Shown: positions 6,569 to 17,717 of the stretch, piece by piece | How positions within the stretch are numbered: the stretch's first letter is position 1 | Layout of the letters: every line of letters starts with the position of its first letter | Source of the DNA: an uncultured Muribaculaceae bacterium | GTDB lineage: Bacteria > Bacteroidota > Bacteroidia > Bacteroidales > Muribaculaceae | Length of the DNA: 64,000 bases | Direction: 5' to 3' | Assembly (NCBI GenBank): GCA_910578075.1 | Contig: CAJTPK010000001.1 | Location: forward strand, 175,867-239,866 | Program-made: the position numbers and the translations under genes | Notes under the pieces: model-generated | Told to the model about the DNA's origin: nothing | What the model saw: the letters and a program-made list of their open reading frames with translations, nothing else | Database searches by the model: none

Positions 6569-8614
6569 ATGAAGAGAGCATTTATCATATTTTTTGCGCT
6601 GACTGCTGTCAATTCAATAATGGCACAGAGTGAAAGCAATGACACCATCATGAGTCGGGAACTCAACGAGGTTGTTGTCAAAGGTGAGAAGCCTCAGATC
6701 AAGGGGAAGGATGGCATTATGTCAGTCGATCTGCCATCTATTGTTAAGGATAAACCTGTATCAAACATCCTTGAGGCACTGGGCTATCTCCCCGGTGCAG
6801 TCAACAACAACGGTTTGATTGGATTGGCAGGAGCTTCAGATGTAACGATAATCCTCAATGGAGAGCTAACCAACATGCCTTTGCAAAATTTGTATCAGTT
6901 GCTATACACAACGCCTGTTGACCGACTGAAAACGGTGGAGGTAATGTATACAGCTCCAGCCAAGTATCATGTGAATGGCGCTGTGATAAACGTAGTATTG
7001 AAAACCCCTACTCCACTTGATGGCCTGCAGGGACAAGTCCGTGCCGGATACAATCAAGGGCATTATGGCTCATTTGGAGGCGGTCTTGCCGCCACATACG
7101 CTGTCAGGGACTGGACTTTTGATCTCAATTACGGGCTGTCACGTTCAAAGACATGGAATCACGAGGAGACTTTCTCCAATCATCTGTTTGAAGGCCAACG
7201 TGCAATGATTGAGGATGATATGCGACGCATTTCAGAGAGATGGACCAACACAATCTATGGCGCGGCTACATACAAAAGATTGCGTCTCACCTACAATGGT
7301 CAGATAACTTCTTCAACAAAGGGCCGGAGCCTATCAGACGGCACACTCGGCAACTTTACAAATAATTATACCTATGACAGACCGATAAATTATCACAACA
7401 TCGCCATGCGTTATTCAGCCCCTTTCGGACTGACGGCAGGCGGAGATTATACATACTACGGAGAGAGTCGCAATCAGTCTCTCTTTCAAGGGAACGATTA
7501 TCTGCTTGGAGAGTTTAACAAGCAGGACATCAACCGCTGGCATATATATCTTGACCAGCAGCATCAGCTTGGGAAATGGCAACTCAATTACGGCGTGGAA
7601 TACCAGCGCGCTGATGACACCAGTTCGCAGACAGCTTATCCGACCTACGAATCGGAGGGCTTCTCGGGGACAACATCGGAAGATGTTGCTGATGCCTACA
7701 TCGGACTGCAACGCTCTTTCGACTGGGGACTATCGTTCAACATGTCGGCAAAAGGTGAATATTATCACAACAATTATCAGCACAACTGGAATTTCATCCC
7801 CCAGTTAGGAGCAACTTATTACAAGACCCCCAAGAGCATCTTCCAGTTGAACCTCTCTACAATACGCATCTATCCTTCTTATTGGGAGCTCCGGAACGGA
7901 TCATCACATATAAATCCGTATTCCAAGGTATTGGGTAATCCGGCTTTGCAACCATATCTCAACTACGCAGGACAGTTCAGCTATATTTTCAAGCAGAAAT
8001 ACGTAGCCACTCTTTATGTGCAATACGCAGATAAAGCCACCGTGCAACTGCCATATCAGTCACCGGATGAGTTAAGCCTTATTTACCAGACCATTAATAC
8101 CAATTATAAAAGAACAGTTGGATTGAATCTTAATGTGCCCTTCAATGTCAGTTACATCTGGAATGCAACCGCAACTGCAAACATATTTAACCAAAGGGAA
8201 AAGGCAGACCATTTCCACGACATCAGTTTTGACAATAAAAAATGGATTTTCTATGGAAATTTAAGCAACTCTTTCAAATTCACTCAGAATTGTCCGGTAT
8301 CCCTTTCTATCGACATCACTTATATTTCTCCGTCAATACAAGGCATTGCTGATCTTTCAAGCATATGGAAGATGGATGCAGGCGTGAAATGGCTGTTCGG
8401 GAAGAGACGTTGCTGCGAGATAGACCTGCAGGCCAATGACATTTTCAACCGTTGGTCACCAACCATGACAATCAACAGAGCCGGACAGGACTACAGTATG
8501 AAAGTGCATGATATGAGCCACAATCTCAAGCTGACTTTCATCTGGCGATTCAACGGCTTCAAGCCAAAGAACGACTCAGGCATCGACACCACACGTTTTG
8601 GAACCGGGAAATAA
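6569..8614 (+). CDS. TonB-receptor-like outer membrane beta-barrel protein
   Basis: A 681-residue exported barrel protein. I chose the ATG at 6569, which puts a clean signal peptide (MKRAFIIFFALTAVNSIMAQ) at the very start; an upstream TTG at 6542 would add nine odd residues. A plug-like region lies at about 20-150 (LNEVVVKGEKPQIKGKDG, ILEALGYLPGAVNNNG, VTIILNGELT, VEVMYTAPAKYHVNGAVINV). The rest is a barrel of aromatic alternating strands ending in MSHNLKLTFIWRF. Unlike the 69-2378 protein it has no carboxypeptidase-like N-terminal domain. It is divergent from the two-component system and is the best candidate target of that system. Family firm, substrate unknown. Confidence 0.85.
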   Translation: MKRAFIIFFALTAVNSIMAQSESNDTIMSRELNEVVVKGEKPQIKGKDGIMSVDLPSIVKDKPVSNILEALGYLPGAVNNNGLIGLAGASDVTIILNGELTNMPLQNLYQLLYTTPVDRLKTVEVMYTAPAKYHVNGAVINVVLKTPTPLDGLQGQVRAGYNQGHYGSFGGGLAATYAVRDWTFDLNYGLSRSKTWNHEETFSNHLFEGQRAMIEDDMRRISERWTNTIYGAATYKRLRLTYNGQITSSTKGRSLSDGTLGNFTNNYTYDRPINYHNIAMRYSAPFGLTAGGDYTYYGESRNQSLFQGNDYLLGEFNKQDINRWHIYLDQQHQLGKWQLNYGVEYQRADDTSSQTAYPTYESEGFSGTTSEDVADAYIGLQRSFDWGLSFNMSAKGEYYHNNYQHNWNFIPQLGATYYKTPKSIFQLNLSTIRIYPSYWELRNGSSHINPYSKVLGNPALQPYLNYAGQFSYIFKQKYVATLYVQYADKATVQLPYQSPDELSLIYQTINTNYKRTVGLNLNVPFNVSYIWNATATANIFNQREKADHFHDISFDNKKWIFYGNLSNSFKFTQNCPVSLSIDITYISPSIQGIADLSSIWKMDAGVKWLFGKRRCCEIDLQANDIFNRWSPTMTINRAGQDYSMKVHDMSHNLKLTFIWRFNGFKPKNDSGIDTTRFGTGK

Positions 8615-8624
8615 GATAACTATG

Positions 8625-10286
8625 TCACATAAAAATGAGGATAAGCAATTGGGCGATTACAACTCTTGAAAACATGGCTATAGGATACACTGTCGCGTAG
8701 CTTACAGCAGGATTATCTCCGGGAATTGTGTCATTCGCATAGTTCAATGCCATAGGATTTGCCATGGAACCACAGAGCATACCACATGTAGAGCCAAAAT
8801 CAAGTTTGAAACATCTTAACGCCAAGATTGCCATTATTATCACCGGCACAGTGGTAACGATGAATCCCAACCCAATCCAAAGCAATCCGTCTCCTTTCAT
8901 AATTGTATCAATAAAATGGGCTCCGGAATCAAGACCTAAACAAGCGAGGAAAAGAGATAGTCCGATTCCCCTCAGCATAAGATTAGCACTTCTTGTTGTA
9001 TAAGTCACCATCTGGAAACGGGGACCAAATCTGCCCATCAAAATACCAACAACAATTGGTCCTCCTGCCAAACCAAGTTTAACCGGAGCTGAGATTCCCG
9101 GGATCGCAATAGGAATTGAACCCAAAAGCAAACCAAGCACAACACCTACAAAAATAACAGCCAGATTAGGATCTTTAAGTTTAGTCACGGTATTTCCAAC
9201 CACTTTTTCGACTTCATCAATCTGACTCTGTTTTCCGACTACGGTCAAACGGTCTCCAAGCTGTAAGACAAGACTCGGAGTCGCAAGTAAGCGCACCCCG
9301 CTGCGACTTACCCTTGTGATATTGATACCATAATTGTTCCTGAGACGTAGACTTCCTAACTTCTTACCGTTAAGCTCCGGTCGACTAATCACAAGATGTT
9401 TTGATGTCAGGGAACTGTCTATCTTATTCCAATCGATATCTCCGGTATTCCAATCCCGGCTCTCATGCTCGCCAAACAACACTGTAAGTGCCTCGACATC
9501 ATTCTCCGTCGTTATAATCATCAGTCGATCATTCTCTGCAACCTTGATATCTGAAGTAGGAATACTCACCTCCCCGTCTCTCCAGATTCTCGATATCACA
9601 AACTGCACAGGAGTGATTGAGGCAATATCTTTAACCGTTTTACCATATACCGCAGGATTCTTAACTTGAAAAGTCGCTATGAATGTATTGTGATCCTCAT
9701 CTGTATTATTTACTATGATATCTCGTTCTCTTACGAATAATTTTCTGACAATTATTATCGCAAGGATCACACCAACCACTCCAAGAGGATACGTTACGGC
9801 ACAACTCAGGGCTGCCCCATTTGCCGATATCCCCAACTGCTGGAGGGCCTGCTGGGCAGCACCAAGCGCCGGAGTGTTGGTAGTAGCTCCGCTCAAGATA
9901 CCGGTCATATCCGACATTGGAACGCTGAATAAAAAACTCAATCCCATTGCAACGAATGTGCCTAAAATGACAGTTGCAAGACCAAGCAGATTAAGTTTGA
10001 CGCCCCCTTGACGGAAAGAGCTGAAAAACCCGGGACCAACTTTGAGACCAAGCTCATATATGAATAAAATAAGACCGAAACTCTCAGCAAAAGTAAGCAT
10101 ATCCGGATCTATGGAAAAGCCAAGGTATCCCGCAAGAATGCCGGCGAAAAACACCCATGTTACACCAAGGGAAATTCCACATATATGTATCTTACCTAAT
10201 CCAAGACCAACGGCAATTATTACCGAGATTACAATCACGGCTTGCACTGCCGAGTGTTCAAACAATATGGTTTCTATCCAATCCAT
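8625..10286 (-). CDS. AspT/YidE-type putative transporter with RCK-C domains
   Basis: A 553-residue inner-membrane protein with the architecture of the aspartate:alanine exchanger (AspT) superfamily, YidE branch. It has a duplicated membrane half at about residues 1-180 and 375-553, enclosing two TrkA-C-like regulatory domains at about 200-285 and 290-370 (FQVKNPAVYGKTVKDIA and LVISRPELNGKKLGSLRL mark their starts). The repeated GLG and SGATTNTPALGAA / GSMANPMALNYA elements are typical of the two halves. The transported ion or metabolite cannot be told from sequence. It follows sprA by 45 bases on the same strand and may be cotranscribed with ruvA and sprA. It converges with the 6569 gene with only 10 bases between stops and no visible terminator. 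Confidence 0.85.
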   Translation of the reverse strand: MDWIETILFEHSAVQAVIVISVIIAVGLGLGKIHICGISLGVTWVFFAGILAGYLGFSIDPDMLTFAESFGLILFIYELGLKVGPGFFSSFRQGGVKLNLLGLATVILGTFVAMGLSFLFSVPMSDMTGILSGATTNTPALGAAQQALQQLGISANGAALSCAVTYPLGVVGVILAIIIVRKLFVRERDIIVNNTDEDHNTFIATFQVKNPAVYGKTVKDIASITPVQFVISRIWRDGEVSIPTSDIKVAENDRLMIITTENDVEALTVLFGEHESRDWNTGDIDWNKIDSSLTSKHLVISRPELNGKKLGSLRLRNNYGINITRVSRSGVRLLATPSLVLQLGDRLTVVGKQSQIDEVEKVVGNTVTKLKDPNLAVIFVGVVLGLLLGSIPIAIPGISAPVKLGLAGGPIVVGILMGRFGPRFQMVTYTTRSANLMLRGIGLSLFLACLGLDSGAHFIDTIMKGDGLLWIGLGFIVTTVPVIIMAILALRCFKLDFGSTCGMLCGSMANPMALNYANDTIPGDNPAVSYATVYPIAMFSRVVIAQLLILIFM

Positions 10287-10331
10287 TGGTAACTGATTTT
10301 ATTTTCAATATTCGCTCAAATAATCATAATC

Positions 10332-13300
10332 TTACCTTGCAAGAGAAACGTTTACCGCCACACCGTAATTCGAATTAGAGGTGGGATAAGACGAACTCGA
10401 AACAAGGGGTGTGTTCACCTGATGATCAAAGAATGCAGAGAGTGTTATTCTTTTGCTCAGTATATAACTTGCCATGAAATTAACAGAGAATGTGCGCGTG
10501 CCGTTAGTAGCCTGCGTAAATGCTGTCTCTATCCTCCTGATCAGCGACTGGTTGTTTGACAGCGCAAGATCAAGATTGACAGAAAGATCATTGGATACAC
10601 CTCCTTGTCGACTTCCAATCTTCAGAATCTTATTGAAGTTCGCAATCTTATATCCTGCTCCTACCGACAATTGCTTGCTGGTAGTCTCTACTATCTGTCC
10701 TGCAGAAGTATTGAGATTCAGAGTTCTTGAATCCCTATATTCCGCGTTAAGTGTCATATCATTGAAAAGTGTTACCTTCACTCCAAATAATGGAGCGAAT
10801 TTCTCTGTTATGGCAACGGATGTAATATTGAAGGGAGAGGAAGGAATGGGCATACCTGTCTGTTCATTCAAGATAAAGCCTCTGTTATCCCCGATTGCGA
10901 CCCAATTCATGAAGCTGGAATATGATCCGACTGAATATGTGCATTGATATGCATGTGTGAGTGTAAATGTCTTGAACCATTTCTGAAGATTACCCAGTTT
11001 CACCAATCCATCATATGTAACCCTCCAGTTAGGACGCATCGCAGCCAACCCCTCAAAATGTGACAGGCTTATCTTTCCAGGATCTGTTCCGCTATATGCA
11101 GCCAGGAAAGCCGGAATAAGCACATCCGAGCTTGTAGCGCTTACACCTCCGTTCTCCGGATTATATGGTGCTCCTCCAAGTGGAGAATCCTCCATGAATC
11201 CGGTGGATGGATAAACAGCTCCATGATACGCGGACTCAACACGCTGAGCTATTCTTGGAATATAATCGAGGAACCGGTTGAAAGCATCAGATGAATAACC
11301 ATCCTCCGCCTTGGAATTCTTCATTGCAGACATTATGGCGACATGTGTCCGCATATATGATCCTGAATATGATGTTGGATTGCCGGCATACATAAACTGC
11401 ATCTGTTCAGTTCTTGAATCTGTGAGATTTGACGTGAGCAATATCTTTAACCCTTTTATAGGCTCAAGATTCAGTTCAAAATTGAATTCCTTGCTATTTG
11501 TCCACAATGCAGGAGAGACCTGATCGGAGTTTGTGATCAGCCATCCTCGGTCGAGAGCCTTTTCAACATAATCCTTGTCATAGAAACCGAATGCAAAATC
11601 CAACCCTGGAGACATCGGACCATGAGACAGCGATTGCCCGAACACATTACCCACATTCGGAGAAAACAGAGGAAGATTCATAGAATGACCGCTTCTCCAT
11701 CTAAAGGACAATGATCGCGGCATCATAAGAAAACGTAATCCATATTCTGCAAATTCAGATGCAAAATTCTTTTTCTCATCCTTTTTATTCTCCCTTACAG
11801 TAACCTTAACCGTTTGAGATCCTCTGTCAAGAATCTCGATCGTATTCTCATCGATTACCTTATAGTTCAGTTTCTTGGCAACACCATCCGCAACAGCGGC
11901 AAACCGAATCTTCTTTGTTTTCAGATTGTGTTTTATAAACGTGCTCGTATCAGGAGACAATGTAAACGCTCTTTCAAACTTCTTTTCTCGCTGACGTGTC
12001 CTTGCATTGTTTCTGGAATTGGCATTCCTTGCACCTCCCGATGTGGAAAAACGTTTATTAATCTTCTGGAGATATTTTGATTTATTGAACAATGTCTCGA
12101 AATTCAATCTGGCATCGGCATTCCATGTTGTCTGGTTCTGTATGGTATTGCCAAGATATAGACCTTCCACGGTAGCGCCCTTATCCCATCTGTACACTGA
12201 ATTATAAGTGACAGATCCGCTCAGATAATCCAATGCCGGGATACGGTTGAAAGGAGCACGATATGTACCTGTGAATGTCTGATTGTAATTCCAAGGTGTT
12301 CCCATATGTCGTATTGATGACAATACAGTATCTTTCCATTGCTCATACTTGTCTGCGAACAGTCGGCGGTTGACTGCTCCGAGTGTCTCTTCTATTCTTG
12401 CCGTAGTATTGCTTGAGAAAGTCAGACTCAGTGATTTTATGAGATTCCATGTCAAGCTGAATTGACGATCCCATGTGAAGTTCTTGCTCACTTGCACTGG
12501 AAGCTGAAAATCAACATCAACCTCACTTCTCGTCTGCTGCTCATAATAATAACGGTTCATTCCGGTGTAAAACGTAAGATTATTAAAAAGCCAGTTGATT
12601 TCCCAATCACGGAAATACTTTGCTGTCTTGCTCTTACCTTTTATCCAGCTGAACGGTTTTAATGGTTTTATATAAGGTGAATATGAATATTGGAAACTAC
12701 CTCTGTAATCGTTTGTATTTTCATATTCAGTGGTAGGATCGATATTCTTTTGCTTGTTATATGAAAAAGAAACTGTGAAGTTGGCAGGATCCCAAGGCAT
12801 TGGTGTCTTACTTTGCACATTGAACTTAAAGTTCGATATGGAGAAGCTCTCAACGCTCTTTTTGGTTACAGCATAATTCTTGATCGAATCCTTCTCATGC
12901 TTTGTCTGGGCAGCATCCAACGCCTCTTTAAGCAATATATCCTGATCCAGCGGGTTATACTTCGGTGTAACTGTCTCCTGCGATTTTGAGAAATAAATCG
13001 GAGCCGACAACTTAGCTTTCTCAGGCAAGAACTTTCCGAGATCACCCTGCACAGCCACATTATACTGCTCATAATCCTCCATCCTGCGTGATTTCAGTGG
13101 CTGATCCACGCTTCCGAAGCCGGATGTCTCTTTATGAGCGGAGAAATTCACCATAGCAATGTCACTCATCGCGAGATTCACATTAGCATTGGCAGCCCAA
13201 CCACCTGATTCGTTGAAATCAGTGACCTTCAATTCATTTACCCATACATTTCCATCCTTGACACTATTTGCCCTGTTACGGATACCTATAAGCATCACAC

Positions 13301-16300
13301 GAACATCACTTAAACTTGGATTTCCGAGCACACCGACAGTATTCTGAACATTATCAGGGTCATGACCTGTATAAAGAATCGTATAGCCGACACCATCAAC
13401 ATTAGCGCTCTTATCTCGATTCCTCGAAGTCTTCAGAGTCGTGAATACATCAAGCGGAATGTTGAGATAATTGGACAATGGCCAGACTTTTGCCCTGTCT
13501 GCTGAATTATAATTATTATAGTTACCCGGAGGTGTCAACTCCAGCGGGATTTCATATTCATAATAGTTGTTCTTGACATCTGAACCAAGCCTGATAAAAA
13601 TAGACAGATCTCCATTTCTTAATGTCGTAGCATTGTCAATCAGTGCCTCCGCATGAACCCACATCTGAAGACGCTTGTAGATTCTCATGTCAAGCTGCGT
13701 GTTCTTATACACACCGCGCGCGTCTCCCGGCTGCAAACCGGTTACAGTGATTGAAAGAGACTGTTCGTTCAGTTGTGTTGCCTGCGACTGACCGGGGTCT
13801 TGAATTCGGTCAACACCGGGTGGCAGAACATAATTGACGGGCGTACGGGCTGAATTTTCCTCTATGTTCACAACTGTCATGTCGATCTCACCCTCGGCAG
13901 GGGAATCATTGCGGCTATTTAGATTAAAACTATAGTCACGCCATTCTCCTCTCACCAGCTCAAGCGTAGCGAAACGCAGATGAGTGGTCTCTTTGAATCC
14001 TGTCATGAACATTCTGGCGAACCTTACGGTAGAGAAATCCGCGATACCTCCCACTACCTTCTCAGGATCACTCAACGGAATCTTAAACTGATACCAAACT
14101 GCATGTTTCTTTCCAGCCGGAGTGTTCACATCCCGCTCTACTTTATCAGTCACATAGTTTTTCCCTACTTCAAGATCTTCGGGACGGATAGAAACCTTAT
14201 ACTGGAAATATCTTTCATACTCATTCAGGGTGTTGTCCTGATTGATATCTTCAACATCAGGAACCGCACGTGAAGACTGATACTGGGGATTATCCGATTG
14301 ATCCGGAGACAATGAGTTACCCTCAACACCATTATATCTCTTGTATCTTTCAAGAATATCGGCATGCGTTGAATCATAATACGGAGATCTGAAGAAATGA
14401 TAGTTGTCACCTGCCGGATCATTCATCGGAGAAAATGGATTTTCCTGCATTTCAGCTATCACACCGGCCGACAGTTTACCACGTAGTTTGTCGAGATATT
14501 CGCTGTATGCAGGGAATGAAAATTCCTCGTCATTCTTTAGTCCGTCAAGTCCGACATCTTGTGTGGGACGTGCATTGGCAGCATTCTCAAACGCATATGT
14601 CAACGAATTCTGTCTTGACACCTTACCCCATATAGTTTCTGCTATGAATTCATTGTTTCCATCAATTGGCAAACCATTTTCATAGCTCTTCATACCATCC
14701 TTGAGAATATCTTCACTTACCTCACCAAAATTGAAATAAAGATCTCCACCTTCGGTATTAGGATTATCCGGGTCAAGAAATGGATCCATCATCCAGAACT
14801 GGATATATTCCACGTTCGAGGTTTCAAAATTGGTATTATCCATTTTGCGCATTATACCTCCCCAACGTTTTTCAGGCTGTAACAGTTCTCCCCTGTCGTC
14901 AATGCGGTCTGCATCGAGGTTATATGGTCCCCTCTCTTTAGGATAGAATGATAGATTCAGAGTCTGGATATAATTCGCTTCTCCATAATTAAGGTCACGA
15001 TATGGAAAGATCTCATCAATCTTGACTTCTCTGACATATGGATTCGAAAGCATCTCCGGATCATTCTTCATATATCCTGGCACCATAGATGAATTCTTCT
15101 GAGTCCACAGACGGTCGATATAATACCATGCAAGCAATGCCCTGTTCTTGCCATAGTCCACATTGTTGCTTAGACGTGCCTCCGGGAACAATGCATCAGC
15201 ACTACCATCATATGGTGTCGATGCAAGAAACCATGAATATGGAGATCTCAAATCTATTCCTGTCTGGGTAGCCTCGAAATCATCAATGTAACTTGAACCT
15301 TTATTTGACCCGCTTTTCTGCTTGTGTGGCACAAGCTGTGCGAATTCAGCACTTACGTTTAATCGCGAAGGTGCTGTTGCATTCACAGTCGGGATTTTGT
15401 TAATAAGGTTGGTAAGCCACATGAACTCTTTATTGTAGCTGAGATTCAATCCCCACATCGTGTTATTGATAACCTCATCTCCGATATTTACTTTCTCCGT
15501 AAGTGCCTTTTCAGAAAAATGCAATAATGTTCCGCCTAATGTAAAATCTTTATTAAACCGATATTGGGCATCGAGACCAAGCAATGTCTTTCGCTGCATG
15601 GAAAACATTGATTGGTTTTCAAGCGTCACACTCACATTTGTTCCGGAATCAATAATGCTCTGATTGGTTATCGTGACAATACCCATGGAATAATCCACAG
15701 TGTAGTCACTGTTTTCAGTAAGGACTACACCTCCTGCCATCACTACAACTGAGCCTCTGGGGACATTCATGGCATTCAACCGTATCTGAGCGCCATTCGA
15801 CGCCTGATACTCACCGGTAAGAGAGAACTTATTCTTATCAGCAAACTGCTGCGCTACAACCAGTGTAGAATCATATAGCTCCTTATACACATATTGAGAA
15901 GCAATAGCTGGATTTCCGATTTTACGCTCAAGGTGCGAACCAAACGGTTCTGCGACCGGGAAAATAATCTTTCCGGATGATGACTGTACCGTGTACCCTT
16001 CAATATAATCAAAGAATCCGTCTGAATTAGATTCCTGGTTGGAGTCTATCCTGTCGAGATTCATTACTTGAAGCAAAGGCTGATTAGAGATGGAACCAAC
16101 AGGAAGATAATTAATTTCCGTACCTGTGGTATCACTTAGGAATTTGATGTTAAGCTTGAAGTTTTTGCTCTGAAGTTGATATGCACCAAGAGAATAGACA
16201 TTCTTCATCATCAGTCTCCACATTGGCAGACGAGGCGAAACTGTCGTACTTCTCAGCATTTTAAGATACAGACAGTCGGAGGTGTTTGTAACATCTGACG

Positions 16301-17717
16301 AGAACTCTCCCACCTGATATACTTTTCCTTGATAGGTATATTCATATGCGACAGCCAAGACCTCATCTGTAGTGAGTGCTGATTTCAAAGATATGTAACC
16401 AAGATCATCATTCAGTGTATACTCACTCGACTTAAGCAAGCGTGCACTCTCTACTTTCTCATAGTCTTTACCACCCTCGATTCCATATGCCCGGAGAGGT
16501 TCAAGTGCCTGAGTCACCATATTGATATTACGGGCATCGGGATAATCACTCTTGACTATATTCAAAAGATTATTGCTTTGATTAGCCGGATTATTGAAAG
16601 CCATACTCGGCTGCCAATAACTGTTCGCAAGATTACGGTTCTCTCCCAAATCCATGAATCCCACAAAATTTCGGGATTCGTTATAATTGCTGTTCTTGTT
16701 TGTGATCCATACTTCGATCCGCGTGATTTTCACGCCCGACGAGACATGCGGTAAACGGGAGGCAAACTGATCATAATTTTCGTAAAAATACTGCGCAAGA
16801 AAAAAGTGTCTGTTCGCATCATATTTATCAGCTTTGAAACTGAATTTTGTAGATTGCACACCTCCGGATGTGGACACTGTCTTTGATTCTGAATTCTGTT
16901 GCGAGATAAGTCCTGTTAAGGTAAGCTTGCCGAACTGAAGCTTTGTCTTCAGTCCGAACAGTGCCGTACCGCCCCTGATAAGACTGGACCCCGTTGTCAT
17001 ACTCACGTTTCCCGCCTCAATACTTTTTATTATCTCATCCTCTTTACCCTCGTAATTAAGCTTTATATTCTTTGAGTCGAAATCAAATGTAGCATCAGTG
17101 TTGTAGGTCATGTTGAACTTGAGCTTATCTCCCACCGATGCATTGATTGTTGCCTGAATCTTCTGGTCGAAGTCAAAATATGTTTTACGTCTGTTCTTCA
17201 GAGATAGTGACGGGTTGTCTGTCTTGTTACTTTTGATACCCATCGACAACTGCAGAGAACCTTGTGTGGTCAAACGCACTCCCCCCGGACCAAATACTTT
17301 TTCAAGCGGTCCGAGCGAAAAATTCATATCAAATATGTTGAATGGCTGCTTGTCCTTCTTCTCATAGCTCTCCGAATTGCGTTGCTTGAAATACCCGAAC
17401 ATATCCTGGCGCATCATCATGTTTGAGTACTCTTCAGGTGTGATAAGGAAGGGCGTCACAATATCCTTGTCGCCAAGACGTGTATGAACGACAAACATAC
17501 CAAGCTCCGGATCATATACAGCCTCCGTTGTAATATTTGAGGGTGTACGCAGATCCGCCGGATATTCCCCCTGTTTAAGCGGGTTTGAATCAGAAACCTC
17601 CGGCACGGTTTTCCTTACCGTTTTTTGTGAATTGGCGACAAACGACATAAGCAGTGTTGAGAAGAACACTGCTACAAGAATATATATTTTTTTGTCATTT
17701 ATCCGCTTCAACCGCAT
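10332..17717 (-). CDS. sprA: SprA/Sov, outer-membrane translocon of the type IX secretion system
   Basis: At 2461 residues this is by far the largest gene here, matching the size of SprA/Sov (about 2400-2500 residues). Known SprA forms the very large 36-strand barrel through which type IX substrates leave the cell. An N-terminal membrane/signal segment (IYILVAVFFSTLLMSFV) is followed by long beta-strand-rich sequence with family-typical stretches such as the PLEKVFGPGGVRL plug-like region near residue 130 and many aromatic strand ends through to the C terminus. The start codon shares one base with the ruvA stop (TAATG), so translation is coupled. Other type IX genes (porK-N, porV, gldJ and so on) are not in the window. 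The exported protein at 22456-23316 has a C-terminal tail that could be a substrate signal. Confidence 0.95.
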   Translation of the reverse strand: MRLKRINDKKIYILVAVFFSTLLMSFVANSQKTVRKTVPEVSDSNPLKQGEYPADLRTPSNITTEAVYDPELGMFVVHTRLGDKDIVTPFLITPEEYSNMMMRQDMFGYFKQRNSESYEKKDKQPFNIFDMNFSLGPLEKVFGPGGVRLTTQGSLQLSMGIKSNKTDNPSLSLKNRRKTYFDFDQKIQATINASVGDKLKFNMTYNTDATFDFDSKNIKLNYEGKEDEIIKSIEAGNVSMTTGSSLIRGGTALFGLKTKLQFGKLTLTGLISQQNSESKTVSTSGGVQSTKFSFKADKYDANRHFFLAQYFYENYDQFASRLPHVSSGVKITRIEVWITNKNSNYNESRNFVGFMDLGENRNLANSYWQPSMAFNNPANQSNNLLNIVKSDYPDARNINMVTQALEPLRAYGIEGGKDYEKVESARLLKSSEYTLNDDLGYISLKSALTTDEVLAVAYEYTYQGKVYQVGEFSSDVTNTSDCLYLKMLRSTTVSPRLPMWRLMMKNVYSLGAYQLQSKNFKLNIKFLSDTTGTEINYLPVGSISNQPLLQVMNLDRIDSNQESNSDGFFDYIEGYTVQSSSGKIIFPVAEPFGSHLERKIGNPAIASQYVYKELYDSTLVVAQQFADKNKFSLTGEYQASNGAQIRLNAMNVPRGSVVVMAGGVVLTENSDYTVDYSMGIVTITNQSIIDSGTNVSVTLENQSMFSMQRKTLLGLDAQYRFNKDFTLGGTLLHFSEKALTEKVNIGDEVINNTMWGLNLSYNKEFMWLTNLINKIPTVNATAPSRLNVSAEFAQLVPHKQKSGSNKGSSYIDDFEATQTGIDLRSPYSWFLASTPYDGSADALFPEARLSNNVDYGKNRALLAWYYIDRLWTQKNSSMVPGYMKNDPEMLSNPYVREVKIDEIFPYRDLNYGEANYIQTLNLSFYPKERGPYNLDADRIDDRGELLQPEKRWGGIMRKMDNTNFETSNVEYIQFWMMDPFLDPDNPNTEGGDLYFNFGEVSEDILKDGMKSYENGLPIDGNNEFIAETIWGKVSRQNSLTYAFENAANARPTQDVGLDGLKNDEEFSFPAYSEYLDKLRGKLSAGVIAEMQENPFSPMNDPAGDNYHFFRSPYYDSTHADILERYKRYNGVEGNSLSPDQSDNPQYQSSRAVPDVEDINQDNTLNEYERYFQYKVSIRPEDLEVGKNYVTDKVERDVNTPAGKKHAVWYQFKIPLSDPEKVVGGIADFSTVRFARMFMTGFKETTHLRFATLELVRGEWRDYSFNLNSRNDSPAEGEIDMTVVNIEENSARTPVNYVLPPGVDRIQDPGQSQATQLNEQSLSITVTGLQPGDARGVYKNTQLDMRIYKRLQMWVHAEALIDNATTLRNGDLSIFIRLGSDVKNNYYEYEIPLELTPPGNYNNYNSADRAKVWPLSNYLNIPLDVFTTLKTSRNRDKSANVDGVGYTILYTGHDPDNVQNTVGVLGNPSLSDVRVMLIGIRNRANSVKDGNVWVNELKVTDFNESGGWAANANVNLAMSDIAMVNFSAHKETSGFGSVDQPLKSRRMEDYEQYNVAVQGDLGKFLPEKAKLSAPIYFSKSQETVTPKYNPLDQDILLKEALDAAQTKHEKDSIKNYAVTKKSVESFSISNFKFNVQSKTPMPWDPANFTVSFSYNKQKNIDPTTEYENTNDYRGSFQYSYSPYIKPLKPFSWIKGKSKTAKYFRDWEINWLFNNLTFYTGMNRYYYEQQTRSEVDVDFQLPVQVSKNFTWDRQFSLTWNLIKSLSLTFSSNTTARIEETLGAVNRRLFADKYEQWKDTVLSSIRHMGTPWNYNQTFTGTYRAPFNRIPALDYLSGSVTYNSVYRWDKGATVEGLYLGNTIQNQTTWNADARLNFETLFNKSKYLQKINKRFSTSGGARNANSRNNARTRQREKKFERAFTLSPDTSTFIKHNLKTKKIRFAAVADGVAKKLNYKVIDENTIEILDRGSQTVKVTVRENKKDEKKNFASEFAEYGLRFLMMPRSLSFRWRSGHSMNLPLFSPNVGNVFGQSLSHGPMSPGLDFAFGFYDKDYVEKALDRGWLITNSDQVSPALWTNSKEFNFELNLEPIKGLKILLTSNLTDSRTEQMQFMYAGNPTSYSGSYMRTHVAIMSAMKNSKAEDGYSSDAFNRFLDYIPRIAQRVESAYHGAVYPSTGFMEDSPLGGAPYNPENGGVSATSSDVLIPAFLAAYSGTDPGKISLSHFEGLAAMRPNWRVTYDGLVKLGNLQKWFKTFTLTHAYQCTYSVGSYSSFMNWVAIGDNRGFILNEQTGMPIPSSPFNITSVAITEKFAPLFGVKVTLFNDMTLNAEYRDSRTLNLNTSAGQIVETTSKQLSVGAGYKIANFNKILKIGSRQGGVSNDLSVNLDLALSNNQSLIRRIETAFTQATNGTRTFSVNFMASYILSKRITLSAFFDHQVNTPLVSSSSYPTSNSNYGVAVNVSLAR